In this document: positions 1-11,562 of the stretch, piece after piece
Numbering within the stretch: the stretch's first letter is position 1
Layout: each line of letters opens with the position of its first letter
Notes under the pieces: generated by a model
Databases searched by the model: none
Told to the model about the DNA's origin: nothing
The model's input: only the letters and a program-made list of their open reading frames with translations
From: Synchiropus splendidus
Lineage: Eukaryota; Chordata; Actinopteri; Syngnathiformes; Callionymidae
Reading direction: 5' to 3'
Assembly (NCBI RefSeq): GCF_027744825.2
Contig: NC_071345.1
Coordinates: 8,453,501-8,517,500 of the forward strand
DNA length: 64,000 bases
Made by a program: the position numbers and the translations under genes

Positions 1-3000
1 GGTTGAAGTATGAGCTGGAGAGAAGAGGAATGAAAGTTAGTAAGGACTCCGCTAATGGGCATGGAGGTGAAGAGTAGGGGGAACTTTAGGACGAGACAGC
101 ATGAGAGCTAACATGATGTATATGGCCAAAAATTCTTTGCATGGCGTTAACTGAATCCCTTCATGGTTACATTGTATATCGCAGTAGATTTTCCTTTGCC
201 ACTGAGACAATTCTTAGCAGCGCCCCCTGTCTCATTACTGGTTTCTGATGTGATAACGTATAAGACAAAACAAAATTTAGACGAGCTCTGCTCTGAACAT
301 GGAGAGCACCAATGATAGTTGAGTGAACCTCTCATACCACAATATACGGAGGCATAACATATATATAATGTGACTGTAGAACGAAGGACAAAAGCAGGTG
401 TGTCACATTTCATTTTTCTTCCTGCGAGTCTTGTATCGGGATTCAATAAGTCACGAAGGACGATGATAGCAGCAGTGCAGACGAATGACATTTGTGTCAA
501 TCGATAGCTCAGTGCTGTTGGTAATAAACCTCAGAGTTATTCAAGGTGAACACAGAGGGATTAAGGGCATCTGTTGTGAATATTAATACGCAGCCGTTCA
601 AACAACAAACCTCAAGTGAACCATGCAGCAAGGAGTCGTGTGGCCCAATTTACTGTGTTTTCACACCCACACACTCCCATATACAATGGCTAGTCTCAGC
701 TGCCTCACTGGAAGGAAGAGGACAATGAGCTCTGCACTTCAAACCTTCGGGTCACCCAGACCGAGGCGGCCGTTGCTATAGAAATGATATGCAAGTGAGT
801 CAGATGTGAAAGACTTCAGATTTCTCGGGGGGTTCGCAGGTGTTATCGTGTCGCAGGGCGAACACACAGGACAGATGAATGGAGATTAATGTGTGAATGT
901 GTGTGGGTAAATATAGTCCAGTGTGAAGATTAGTGTGAGCTGGCGAGGCATCCTGCGAGTGCAACAGCTGAGCACCTAGCTGTGAAACATCGATCTGGGA
1001 GATCAGACGTCACATGGAGACAGGCAAGATAAGAATTAGAAGTCACAGGACACTTGGGGATTAAATGGATCAGGAGCAGGGAGACACATGCATACATGAG
1101 GACACAAACACAACATGGAATTACGTTGAATTATCAGCAGAGGCTAAACAGCAGTGGATAACTAGGAGCGCTAACAAAGCATGTTTTATCTTCACCAGGG
1201 TACAGCTGAAACTTTCCATTCTGTTGCTTGCCTCTGCTTGTCCAAAACATCTCTAGTCATCACCCCCTTAATGTCAACTTCTGCCATGAAGCAGTACAAC
1301 ATGGCCCTTAAGGACATATTCGTCAGTTCTGTCATTTATCTTGGATACAACGTCAACTTTAGAATGTCAACTGATAAGTCAGTTACAAAACTTCCTTGTG
1401 ACTTCTTCAGGGTTGTAATGGGACTAACAGGTTATTCAAGTTAAAGTAGTGGGGTCACTTCATTGCCAAGTACGGTTAAACAACGCTACTCTTGAATCAC
1501 TTAGAGCAGGGGTTCAAACTCAATCATGAGTGTGACGAAAATTATCATCCAAATAAATAATAATAATAACAATAACTTATTAAACAGGAAATAAGAGCAT
1601 CCCTCACCACCACCAACACAGAGCACAAAAAGTAAGATGGTTTTTTTTCTCAATGAAGTTTTTTCTGTCCAACGTTCAGCCAACTATACATATTTAAAGC
1701 TGTCATGGGCCATATTAGACGACTGGGATGGCCCCCTGACCTTGAGTTTGACACTTGATTCAGATCACTACTCTTTTGACTACATAATCCTTAATCATTA
1801 TTCTTAGAACAAACACTTTTACACCTTTCATAAATGATGCCCAAAGCATTGCTATTCTTTCACCTTTTGCAACTGAAGGTTTCAAACGCTCAGCAAGGAG
1901 AGCAAATCAAATATAGGGACAGCTTTGTGTTGCATCAGAGTCAGCAGAAGTACAAGGACAAAAACACTGTAACAATGGAGGACATAAAAAAAGGGAAAAA
2001 AAAAACACCCATAACATGTTGAAGATTAATGGGTCTTTGGGGGAAAAAAGGTGAAAAGTTCAAAACTACATTGTTACAACTGAAGCTCTTTTTAGGTAGA
2101 GAAGAGTCACATGAGCTGGACGTTATTTCTTTGACATGAAGACGAGCTCAAATAATCAAGCTACACAACGTCAATGTCAAAACAAGTGTGGCTAATTTGG
2201 AACTCTTCAATCACCTTCCCCAGAGCAAGCAGCATGTCTGGCTCAGGACAGACAAGTACACCTGGATCAGAAGAGACAGACAAACCTGTTATGCAACACG
2301 CCCTCTCTGTGAAAGGATCAGCAGCCTCTCCAAGGCAGTTTCTGCTAATCACATTAACTGATACCATTTTCATGCAGTGCAAAGTTCACGCCACCTTTAA
2401 TCCTTTCTAAAAGACAGCGTGAGAGCAGAAGAAAACGCTCAAAGTCCAGGGACAGAGACGTCATGATAAAAGGGTAAATGGTGTTACCAAAGAAATTGAT
2501 TTACAGAGGAAAATCTCAAAATTATCCCAGTAAGGGAAGGTTATTCCCTTCCTGAACATCGGTCCATTTAATGCACTCCAAACAGCGAAACTTGCCAGCT
2601 AGAATGCCCCTCAATATGTACAGAATATCAGGCAAGGACAAATTCCATCTGAATTCTTGACTCTTGGGGAACAACGGGACAAAAATAAAGCATCAGGTCA
2701 AGATACTTTGATTTAATAACAAAATATGGTGAATATCTGCAATGCTAGCTCTGCTCAGTACTAATATATCATTCTATCACTACTGCAAAAGTGAACACAT
2801 CTGCCAAGGGTTTAGTGTCAGCAACTATTTTTACACCACCACTAGAAAAAATTACAACCACCAACCCACAAAATTAGAACTGCTCAGTTAAAAATATAAG
2901 CTATCTCCATGATGAGATACGGACTGACAATATATCCAAAACTTCGGCTTGAACCAAACACATCTTTGTCAGACTTGTCTTTGATGTTCAGCTCCTGCGA

Positions 3001-6000
3001 AAAAAAACTGAGCAGACCTCTAGTGACAAGCTGCTTCCTCAGTTCAGCATCCAAAAGTACCGTCATAGCGCAACACGAAGAAAAAAAACACATTGATCTA
3101 TTTCGAATCACGTCCCAGATGGATCATTGTGAAGCACCAGAACGATCTGGATCTTTTTCCAATATTCACTTTTCAGTAGCTGACATGATCGTATACTTCA
3201 GAGACTGATGTTTAACAGCTGCATAAAAATAATAAAGGAATAAAAATGTGTTGTACATCACATTCTGTTATTATACAGTAACAGATAAATCTAATCAAAA
3301 TGCACATTATCATTATGTTTTCTAATGGTATACATGAAGTAAATATCATACCTGCCTGAAAAGAGAGAGAAAAGCGTGGTATGAAAATAAAAACCAAAAT
3401 AGGTCATTCATTTCTAACACAAGGATAAAATGAATTGCATAAATTGATAGCAGCATTAAGTGTGTTTACAATCTATTTATGCACAGTGAACATTGAACAT
3501 TTAAAAACATAATAAAGAGTAACATTAACACAGAAAATTTAGATCATCTCATCAACTGTCGACGCGCAACATTTCCTTCAATGTATCAACAATGAAAGGG
3601 GCTCAAGTTTCAAACAGACCTCAGGAAGGCCAGATATGCACCGGACAGGACTTGGATCAAGGTGCAATCCATTCCAAAGGTTTTCCGTTAAAAAAACAAG
3701 CCGCGCTGCTAATAACACTTCTGACTGTATGATAAATTACCAGAAGCCTAGTCAGATTCACAAATAATCCAGCAGTACAGTCGCTTTCTTATGTTTGTCC
3801 CGGCTCCATCCACAGACTCACTTACATTTGAATGATTACCAGACATTTGGATCCATAAATCAACAGGAATAATGCCAAAAATACTGAGACATATAGTATA
3901 TTGTCGTATTGATCTCTGCATCGCTACCTGAAAAGTTTGTTAGCGATATGTGCTGAGCTAATTTTGGTAAAAGGACATCCGTCGTTGACTTTGACAACGG
4001 ACGTGATGTTTTGAAAGCAGGACAGTCAGGGGACTGCATTGACACAAGTAAGCAGCTTTTCAAGACCATTAAGGTTATAAACATCCGCTAGGTTTTTGAA
4101 TTGTGCAGCAGAGACGTCAGCCAGGACCCACTGGATGACGACAACTGCCACTCTCATCTCCTCTTGTGACCTTAGCTTGAATGTGACGTAGGTGAGTGAG
4201 AAAGTCTTTCAAAAGTTGACAGGATTCATTAGGCAGCATGATTTCCACCAGCGCTAGGAACCCCAAATTAAGCTTGTGGCGACAAGTGATGGATTTCATA
4301 TTTCCCTGAGGGTTTAAATATAGGGTTTGCCTTCCTGGAGGAGGGTGAAGAGGACATTAATACTTCCTCTCTGGTGAAAGGAGAGAGGGTGATATTCAAC
4401 AAACAGTCCTGGTTGAAGTGAACAGTAAGATAAAATGACAGCACAGGGCAGGACTCTTTTTCAATTCAACAATAATGGGATGGATTTTACACATGGCACG
4501 GAGAGGGTTCACTTAATACAACTTCAACACCATTACAAGATTCAAATCCTCTTGGCAAGATTTTAAGTCATAAAAAATGTGTATGTTACTTATAACTCCC
4601 AAACAAGTTGTAAAAAAGGTTTTACTTCAAATAAGAAAAGACAAATTAACCTATGAACAACCAGTAATAAGGTGAATTTTTGGCAACCATTCCAGGCCAA
4701 TCCATAACCAAGATGCTACACAGTGCATTATCATGAGTAATAACTGTGTAATATGCCACTAATGCATACATTAAGTCGTTTAATTATGGTAATACATGTT
4801 CCAAACCAAAAATTAACCTCAATAAGTAGTGAATGCACGGACGCTTAAGGCTGGATAACATGCTGGCCTCTGCTAAATAATACGATGAATTATAACTTAT
4901 TTAGACTTAGTTACAGGTAACATACAGTACAGTAGCTATATCATTCAAATGCAAAAATACTTAAATTTTTGTGCTTAAATCATTGTAAATATGCGCAAAA
5001 TAAAACCTCAGCGAACATGCCTCATCTACAATATTAAAATGCAGCAATCAAAAGAGTGATAAGACTCATGAGCTTGGTGTTCATACCTACAGTAAAACAG
5101 CCCATAAAGTTCCTCTCCCTCCCATTATTCAGCCATCATCCACACAATAAACTGGCCAGCATTTTTCTGAACTTGGACCAGATTCAATTGGGCAGAGTAT
5201 AACGACATTTCTGCTGTGCTTCAGTCACTATGTAGGGATTCATCCACTCTACCCTCCGCTGCCTCACGGAATGCTGACACAGCACCCGGCTCCATCTGAC
5301 CAGCAACAAGCTGCACTCGTTCAGAAAAATGCAACCTGTGTGCAACGCCAGGTTCACTACATGAGAACAACACCTAGAATTCTCGTCGTTTTCCTTTTAA
5401 CATTGGTGTTTTTTATTTCTTTCAGAGCAGTGAAAAGTGGAAAGAGAGAATTGTTTGGACTGGATGTGCTGCTGGTTGATCCATTAAAGGAGTGACCTCC
5501 ACAAGATTTAATGACATGCAGGTCTAATGGCACCAGCGAGCACATGAATGCTGCTTTTCCTCTCCTCTTTTTCCATACAAGTCAATAACAGTTGGATGAT
5601 GCTGAACTCTAAAACATAGCAAAACGTTCCAGCCATGGGATGGCCTCAATATGTAATTTTTATTCTATATGAAATTTTAAGGTTAATGCTTCTGAGAGGC
5701 TTAACCACTAATGGAAAAGAGATTACGGATAATACTGGACTCTTAACTGTGTTAAAATGACCGCATTTCAAGCGATTTCTAAAAGGTTGTGTCATTAATA
5801 ATAAATAAAATATGCAAAGCACGTTCTAGTGAGACTTTCACCTTCTAAACCAGTGATTGACTGCTTGTATATTGAGCATATGGCTACTCTTGTGGTGGGA
5901 AAACACATTTATTCTCCTGCAAATCAACCCCAAGATTTATCAACTAGTGTCCTGGCCTTCCATTTCTTGATGATCACTTAGATTACCTTCAATTCGTGTA

Positions 6001-7101
6001 CTTGATGGGCAGCATCCAGGATGGTCGCCAACTCAAACATTTGATTTAAGACATAAAAACCAGAGAACTGGTCTACTTTTTTCCTGACACAGCAGAGAAC
6101 ATCTGTCCCCAGCTCAAATCACAGGCCTCTGAGGAAAAAGTTGCACCCAGACCTCAAAACCAAATACACGGCTCGTTGGTTGGACTCTCATGGCACCAAC
6201 TCAACACATTCTCACAGTCCTCCAGGAACCCAGTTCCACATGATTCATTTCACCGTCCCTAGTGCGACAACATCAATGGCTGCCTGTGCCTCACTATCTT
6301 CTGCTCACAGGCACCGAATTATTTCTGCAGGTCTATAATGTGCTTCAAACACACTGACCAGGCTTACGACACCCTCACACTACAATTCCACTCATGGACT
6401 TGTTAAGCAGATGGGGAGCACATGTCTCATACACATCGGAAACCCATGTAGCCAGACCCTGAAATCAAAACAACTCACTGGCATGACAGTCCAGACACAA
6501 ACCTTGTGAATGTTGCACCTCACATTTGCCTATCTGACTTTGGAGCGCATTTATGCAGCGTGACATGTGCACTATTGGGATGAAATCATGTCCGCAGGGA
6601 GGCACGACAGAAATGATGTTGAGAAAAGGATCAGAAGAGAGGAAAAGCTAGCCACACTGATGGTTCCAGGCGTACTTTGGAAAAGTCCAAAAACAAAAGG
6701 ATCAATGTGAACAATCTGAGTTCATTGCATGTGACAAGAAAGTCCTTCCGGCGATCCAAGACAAAGACATAGGTCAGCAATCAGCTTCTATTAATAGCTG
6801 TCTGCCCAGATTAATTATTGTTTTTTTTTGACATCCCCTAACACACTATGCAACAGTAGAGTGCAGGATCTGAAGGCTGCAAGTTCAAAAACATTCGGCA
6901 TAAAAGCACATTTACTTACGTATTAGAGTGCTTCACTAGATATAGTATCTATCTCCAGTGCATAAACCTGAATGATATACAAATAAACAAGGTCTCTCTC
7001 TGTATTAGTTACAGACTTTTCTTTGTGTTTAAAGTTAGCGCCTATTTCATCCAAATCGATCATATTGAGTTTGCAATTGATTGTAATAGAAACTTTTTTA
7101 C
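1..7101 (-). other. tulp4: tulp4 intron following the first coding exon (no exon seen)
   Basis: This stretch lies downstream (minus strand) of the tulp4 first coding exon, so it is read as intron. I looked for the next expected tulp4 segment, the WD40-like region that follows the conserved HNSE peptide, and did not find it in any frame. The open frames here are short, lack family resemblance and have no convincing paired splice sites. A degenerate hAT-like inverted-repeat element sits at about 1,507-1,757. Nothing else could be supported. Confidence 0.6.
1507..1757. mobile_element. Degenerate hAT-like MITE
   Basis: The left end reads CAGGGGTTCAAACTCAA (1507-1523) and the right end TTGAGTTTGACACTTG (1742-1757). 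These are imperfect inverted repeats of the CAGGGGTGTCAAACTCAA type common in fish non-autonomous hAT elements. The right terminus has decayed and no clean 8-bp target duplication remains. The internal sequence is AT-rich and non-coding. Confidence 0.5.
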
Positions 7102-7353
7102 CTCACTGTTGTGACCCCTCAGGTTAAAGTTCACTCTCTGTGGGGTGGGTCGGTCCCGTCTGCAGTGGCTGGATGTAAACGTGACGCCGACTACTCCCCG
7201 ACCGTTCCCGGTAGCGAGCCATCCCTCTTCGTAATAGCGCTTCCTGCACACCGGCTTCTCTTTCTCACTCTTTGGTACCCGGCCTTTCCACGACAGGCAC
7301 AGGATGTTGGAGTCGCTGCAGAGGACCGGACCATGTTCTACAGCAGCGAACAT
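7102..7353 (-). CDS. tulp4: Tubby-like protein 4, first coding exon (partial gene)
   Basis: The exon encodes the first 84 residues of TULP4, a large protein with an N-terminal WD40-like region, a SOCS box and a C-terminal tubby domain, thought to act as a substrate receptor for a cullin-RING ubiquitin ligase. The peptide starts MFAAVEHGPVLCSDSNILCL and ends NLRGHNSE, and matches the remembered vertebrate TULP4 N-terminus almost residue for residue. The ATG is at 7353 on the minus strand. The exon ends in phase 0 before a gtaaaa donor at 7100-7101. The remaining exons should lie to the left of base 1. The match is strong enough that a paralogue is unlikely, but whether this is the tulp4a or tulp4b copy cannot be judged here. 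Confidence 0.93.
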
Positions 7354-7890
7354 TCCAGCGGCTCCTTTACCTCTCCTCTTGGATCAAACACAGTCCGGAG
7401 GAAGGCTGGGTCCCTTGAGGTGAGAGCTGTACCCTTACAGGCACCACTCCCGGTATGAGGTTAGTGGTTTAATGTTTGGAATGACGAAGTACAAGGGTGC
7501 ATAATCCTTTTCCTTTTCAATCTGCCACTCTCTCTGACCAATAAGTTCGCATTGCTGAAGGTGTCAGAAAAATGCATTCACGCAAAAGGCACACATTTTG
7601 ACAAAAACTGAGCAGGAGGTTTTGTTGATCAGCATAAAAAAAATATTCCGGTGCTTCTTTTTAGATCCTTTAAAAAGTTGTAAACAAATCCATTCAGCTT
7701 GTCCCAGTGCTTCCTGTTAATCAATTGTCTCGAAAGTCAGCGAGTCATTTTAAGCTCTTGTCTTCTCCTCATATGCTCCAGAAAAAAAGAGGAGGAGCAA
7801 TAACTCCTCTCCATCAGCTGTCTTCCTGCTGGAGGGCCACTTTAACCATCAACGTCATCCTTCTTTAGTTGATAACTCTTGGGATTGCTG
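7354..7890 (-). other. tulp4: Probable 5' UTR part of the tulp4 coding exon
   Basis: On the minus strand a polypyrimidine tract followed by CCACTTAG (boundary at 7890/7891) makes a good acceptor about 540 nt upstream of the tulp4 ATG. If it is used, this stretch is 5' UTR joined to the coding exon. The choice of acceptor is inference, and a nearer weaker one (around 7,430) is possible. Confidence 0.4.
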
Positions 7891-9154
7891 CTAAGTGGAC
7901 AGGAGAAAAAAAGATCATTAAAATACAAAAGGCTTTGAGTACAACCAGGTGATTCATTTTAAATATTAATAAGACAAGCTAAAATTACCACTCACTCCTC
8001 CTGTAAACAAGACTTCACAGTCGCTAACAGCGGACCTAACAGTCTTTAATTATTAAGACGCACTCTCAAGATTGTTTCAAGACTACATTTTGTTTTGGGA
8101 AAAAATGGAATAGTTTTAACCGATGAAATAGTTCCAAAGCATGTCAGAGTTCACTTGTTATTTTTAGTTAAGTTTTCACCTTCTTTTCTTCATTTTATAT
8201 TAAATCACAAGGACAAAAAACACAAAATATGAATTTGCAGATTGAGATATGTCATTTGTAGGTTCAATAAATTCAGACTGAAATGAGGTATATACGTGTT
8301 AAACATAACAGCTGTTCACTGACACATATTTTTGTGTTAAATAACAGGTGGTATTCGAATGGCTGGCCTTATCAATTGCGTTTATTCGTGATATGTGGGT
8401 TCACGTACTAATAGTAGGCCTGCTCTAGAATGTGTATCGACTGTTGAGATCGTAAGGGTGATAACGGGACCTGCCTTTACCAAGTCACGACTTTTCCTTT
8501 TTCCGCTTTTTCGAGGTTTAAGAACGACACAGATGGCAAAAACCATTTCAATATTCCAAGTGAGGAAAGATACAACCACAAATAAAAGGTGAATGAACGC
8601 AGAATTACAACTGAAAAACATTTGAAAAATCTATTGGACTAGTTTAATACGAGTTTAAACTAACGGCCAAACGTAGAATAATCGATAAAAGATAAGATAG
8701 GAGAGCTTTATGTCTGTGCTCTCGACAGAGAAAGAGCCGTGACTAGCCACGGCTAGCTGGACCCTGGATGTTGTCTCCGGGCAGAACTCTGAGAGCTCCA
8801 CACATCAAAACATGTCAACAGTGGGATTTATCTGTCCTCTCTGTCGCTCTCTGGACTCTTTGGTTCGGGACATAATAGCGACGATGAAGCGAACATCACC
8901 AGCCCACTCCACAAAGAGGTAGCTGGAGCGGCTAGCTGGGGCACCATCAGCGGAGACTGGATCAGTCCATCCGCCGATGTCGCTCGTCGCTAACCGGCTA
9001 TCGCTAGCACAAGAATCGACTGCTTATCCTGACATTACAGCACGAATAGAAAGCGCAGGTGAAGCTTATAGTTTTACCAATTCGTGGACGAGGGAAACGC
9101 AAGGCATTCTGTGTGTCAACAACAAAAAGGAGCACAAGTGTCTGCGAGACTTAC

Positions 9155-9240
9155 CTCGACTGCTGCTGCTGCTGCTTCTCTCCCTGCAGCCTCCTGCTAC
9201 TGACTGGCAGGGCCCAACAACCGCGTCACGTGACAGCAAC
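9155..9240 (-). other. tulp4: Probable non-coding first exon of tulp4
   Basis: The minus strand shows a consensus donor GAG|GTAAGT at 9154/9155, preceded by a GC-richer stretch with a short CAG repeat. It lies about 1.3 kb upstream of the acceptor proposed for the coding exon and just inside the CLEAR/CRE promoter sites. The 5' boundary (transcription start) is a guess near 9,230-9,260. Confidence 0.5.
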
Positions 9241-9276
9241 GTGATCGACACCCATTCAATTAGGGGCGTGACGTCA
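9225..9276. promoter_or_regulatory. CLEAR-type E-box and CRE at the tulp4 promoter
   Basis: GTCACGTGAC (9225-9234) is an exact match to the palindromic CLEAR/E-box core bound by TFEB/MITF/USF-class bHLH-ZIP factors. TGACGTCA (9269-9276) is a full palindromic cAMP response element. Both lie just upstream of, or at, the inferred tulp4 first exon and within 0.8 kb of the divergent mrps10 start. Motif identity is seen directly; occupancy is inference. Confidence 0.5.
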
Positions 9277-10019
9277 CCCTTTTCTTTCAATCTGACTTGA
9301 ACAAACAACTCACATTTATCTGTGAAACACATGCACGCCCACATGTGAGTGGAAAGGGATAAGTTGCGATGTTTTATTTTGTACAGTTATGCGAGGTTTG
9401 TTTTAAACCTCAGGGCTGAGGTGGGAGCAACGATTGGACTATTGCAGACCACGCGCTATTTTTTAAATGACAATGGGTTTTCAAATAATGGTTTTAACAA
9501 TAACAAAAACATATACAACGTTTAAAAGGAGGCATCAGCCAGATGGATTTCTGAGGTCGAGCTGTCCAAATAAAAATGAGATGTCGAGATCTAGCGCTTA
9601 CTACAGATATGTTTGAGCCGTCAAATACCAATATGTCCGACGTATTGGTGTGTGGTGAAGCGTCAGCTTGTAGGTAGATTGTTATCATGTCGACAAGTTG
9701 TCGATTTGTTTGCAAAAGGTTGTAACCAATGCTTGATGCAGCAACTGAAATTGTCATCTAGATTCTTTTGCCAGTCATTTACTTTGAAGACACGTTTTAA
9801 AAAAGGTTCAAGAAAGATAATATTCCAGGAGACAAAAAGGAAGGTCGTAAACAATATACTGTGCTGGTTTCGTCACATAATAACAGATGAATAAGTGGGA
9901 GTGTTCTATTGAAACTGGATGCCCCCTCAATCGTGGCTTTAGAGAGCAGTTCACCCTCCTGTACACATGGTGGCAGCACTGACTCCTCTCCAGATCCGCT
10001 TGGTTACCGCCCAGAAAAC

Positions 10020-11446
10020 ATGGCCGCCCTCATCTGTCTCCGACGTGAATGTCGATCTTTAGCACGGATACTCAGTGGAATATCCCACTTGGTAAATTCT
10101 AACACTGATTTCTTGTCGCTTCACACGGGCTTCTTTCAGTCAGCTTTTATTGTGTTTGAAATTCCGCGTAAGATATAGTAGAACTGCTTGACAATGAGAC
10201 GGAGTGAATGTCAACCCGAATAAAACACTGATGCGTTTCTCTTTTCCAGGGTGCAACAAGCGGAGGATCATGTGCAGGTCACAGTGGTCATTTAGTTAAG
10301 TGAGTGTGTTTATTGTCTTAGAATGCACACATTGATGTGAGTTTAATAATAATGGCTAACTGCTCCATGGAGCTGCAGCACGTATGAAACATCATGACCC
10401 AAATCACTTTTTGATTCTCTTGCACTTTACTTACAATACGTATACATGCTACTTTAGTAACGTTTGGCTTTGTTTTTATACGACTTCTAAGCACATGTTA
10501 CACTAATTTGTGTAATATTTTTGTCATGTATATAAATACCAGTGTCACACTTTCATCTCCTCAGATCTCAGCCACCACAGACCTTCACTTCCTCCTTCCA
10601 CACATCAACGGTTTTCAATTCAGCACATTCACAAGTGAGTCACTGCCATAGAACATCCACATGTTCAGTTTGTCCATAATTAAATTTGTACATTCGTAAC
10701 AAGAAATGTTGTTCATGGTCAGATAACTGTCACGGAGGAACCAGACGCACTCTTGCAGAAGCTCTCTGTACTGGTCAAAGGTCATGACAAAGCTGTCCTC
10801 GACAGCTATGAGTTCTTTGCCACAATGGCAGCCAAGGAGCTTGGTATTAAAATCAACAAAGTGTGAGTTTAATTTTGACATACTGGCTCATTTTAAATTC
10901 TGACATTGTATATTGACATTTTGTCTGTTCCCCCCTCAGATTTGAACCTCCTAAGGACATAGAAAGACTAACACTTCTCAAATCAGTTCACATCTTCAAA
11001 AAGCACCGGGTTCAGTACGAAATGAGGACCCATTATCGATGCATTGAAGTAAGCTTGATATCTACTGGAGTACTTCTGCTGAGCAAATAAGTGGTTCTAA
11101 AGACACAACATGCAGTGTTCAGAATTGAGTTATTATCCCCTGTCTGCCAACCTTAGTAGAGCGTTTATTTGTGCATAGAGATACTGAAGTACAATTTTTT
11201 TTTTTGTCTCCAGCTGCTTCATCTGACGGGCTCCACTGCAAGGGTGTACCTGGAGTACATCCAGAGGAACCTGCCTGAAGGTGTGGCCATGCAGGTGACA
11301 AAGGTGAGGCGTTGATGTGATTAAAACATTCAGCCAGGACAGTTCATGACCTTCTTCCACTTTTCCAGACCAGCATGGAGAAGATTCCAGATCACATTCT
11401 CAAGCCCATATGGAAGGAAGACATGGAGGACAAGCCCAGCCAGTGA
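10020..11446 (+). CDS. mrps10: Mitochondrial ribosomal protein S10 (complete)
   Basis: uS10m is a component of the small mitochondrial ribosomal subunit. Seven coding exons join in frame: 10020-10091, 10250-10299, 10565-10634, 10723-10862, 10940-11048, 11214-11303 and 11369-11446, giving 202 residues (human about 201). All six introns are GT-AG. The N-terminus ([20 protein letters not shown]) is Arg-rich with no acidic residue but one Glu, consistent with a mitochondrial presequence. The family core is clear in exons 4-7: [32 protein letters not shown] and [19 protein letters not shown]. The ATG has a good context (aacATGG) and is the only start that fits. The gene is divergent from tulp4 and convergent with the Pro/Gly-rich gene. 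Confidence 0.95.
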
Positions 11447-11473
11447 AAACTATGTTGCGTGTTGAATTTCAAA

Positions 11474-11479
11474 AATAAA
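11474..11479 (+). terminator. mrps10: mrps10 polyadenylation signal AATAAA
   Basis: A canonical AATAAA lies 28 nt after the mrps10 stop codon, so the 3' UTR would be only about 50 nt. Confidence 0.75.
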
Positions 11480-11556
11480 CTACACACTCTTAACACTGTG
11501 ATTCTTCAATTTCAATTTGAAAAGAACACATTACAGCAAGGTATTTTAAAATTCAA

Positions 11557-11562
11557 TTTATT
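11557..11562 (-). terminator. Candidate polyadenylation signal of the Pro/Gly-rich gene
   Basis: TTTATT on the plus strand is AATAAA on the minus strand. It is the last minus-strand signal before mrps10 and would give the upstream minus-strand gene a 3' UTR of about 2.5 kb. Nearer signals may be used instead. Confidence 0.35.

Noticed and set aside
2161..2410. Overlapping open frames on both strands in the tulp4 intron
   Set aside because: Neither matches the expected tulp4 exon 2 and neither has suitable splice sites.
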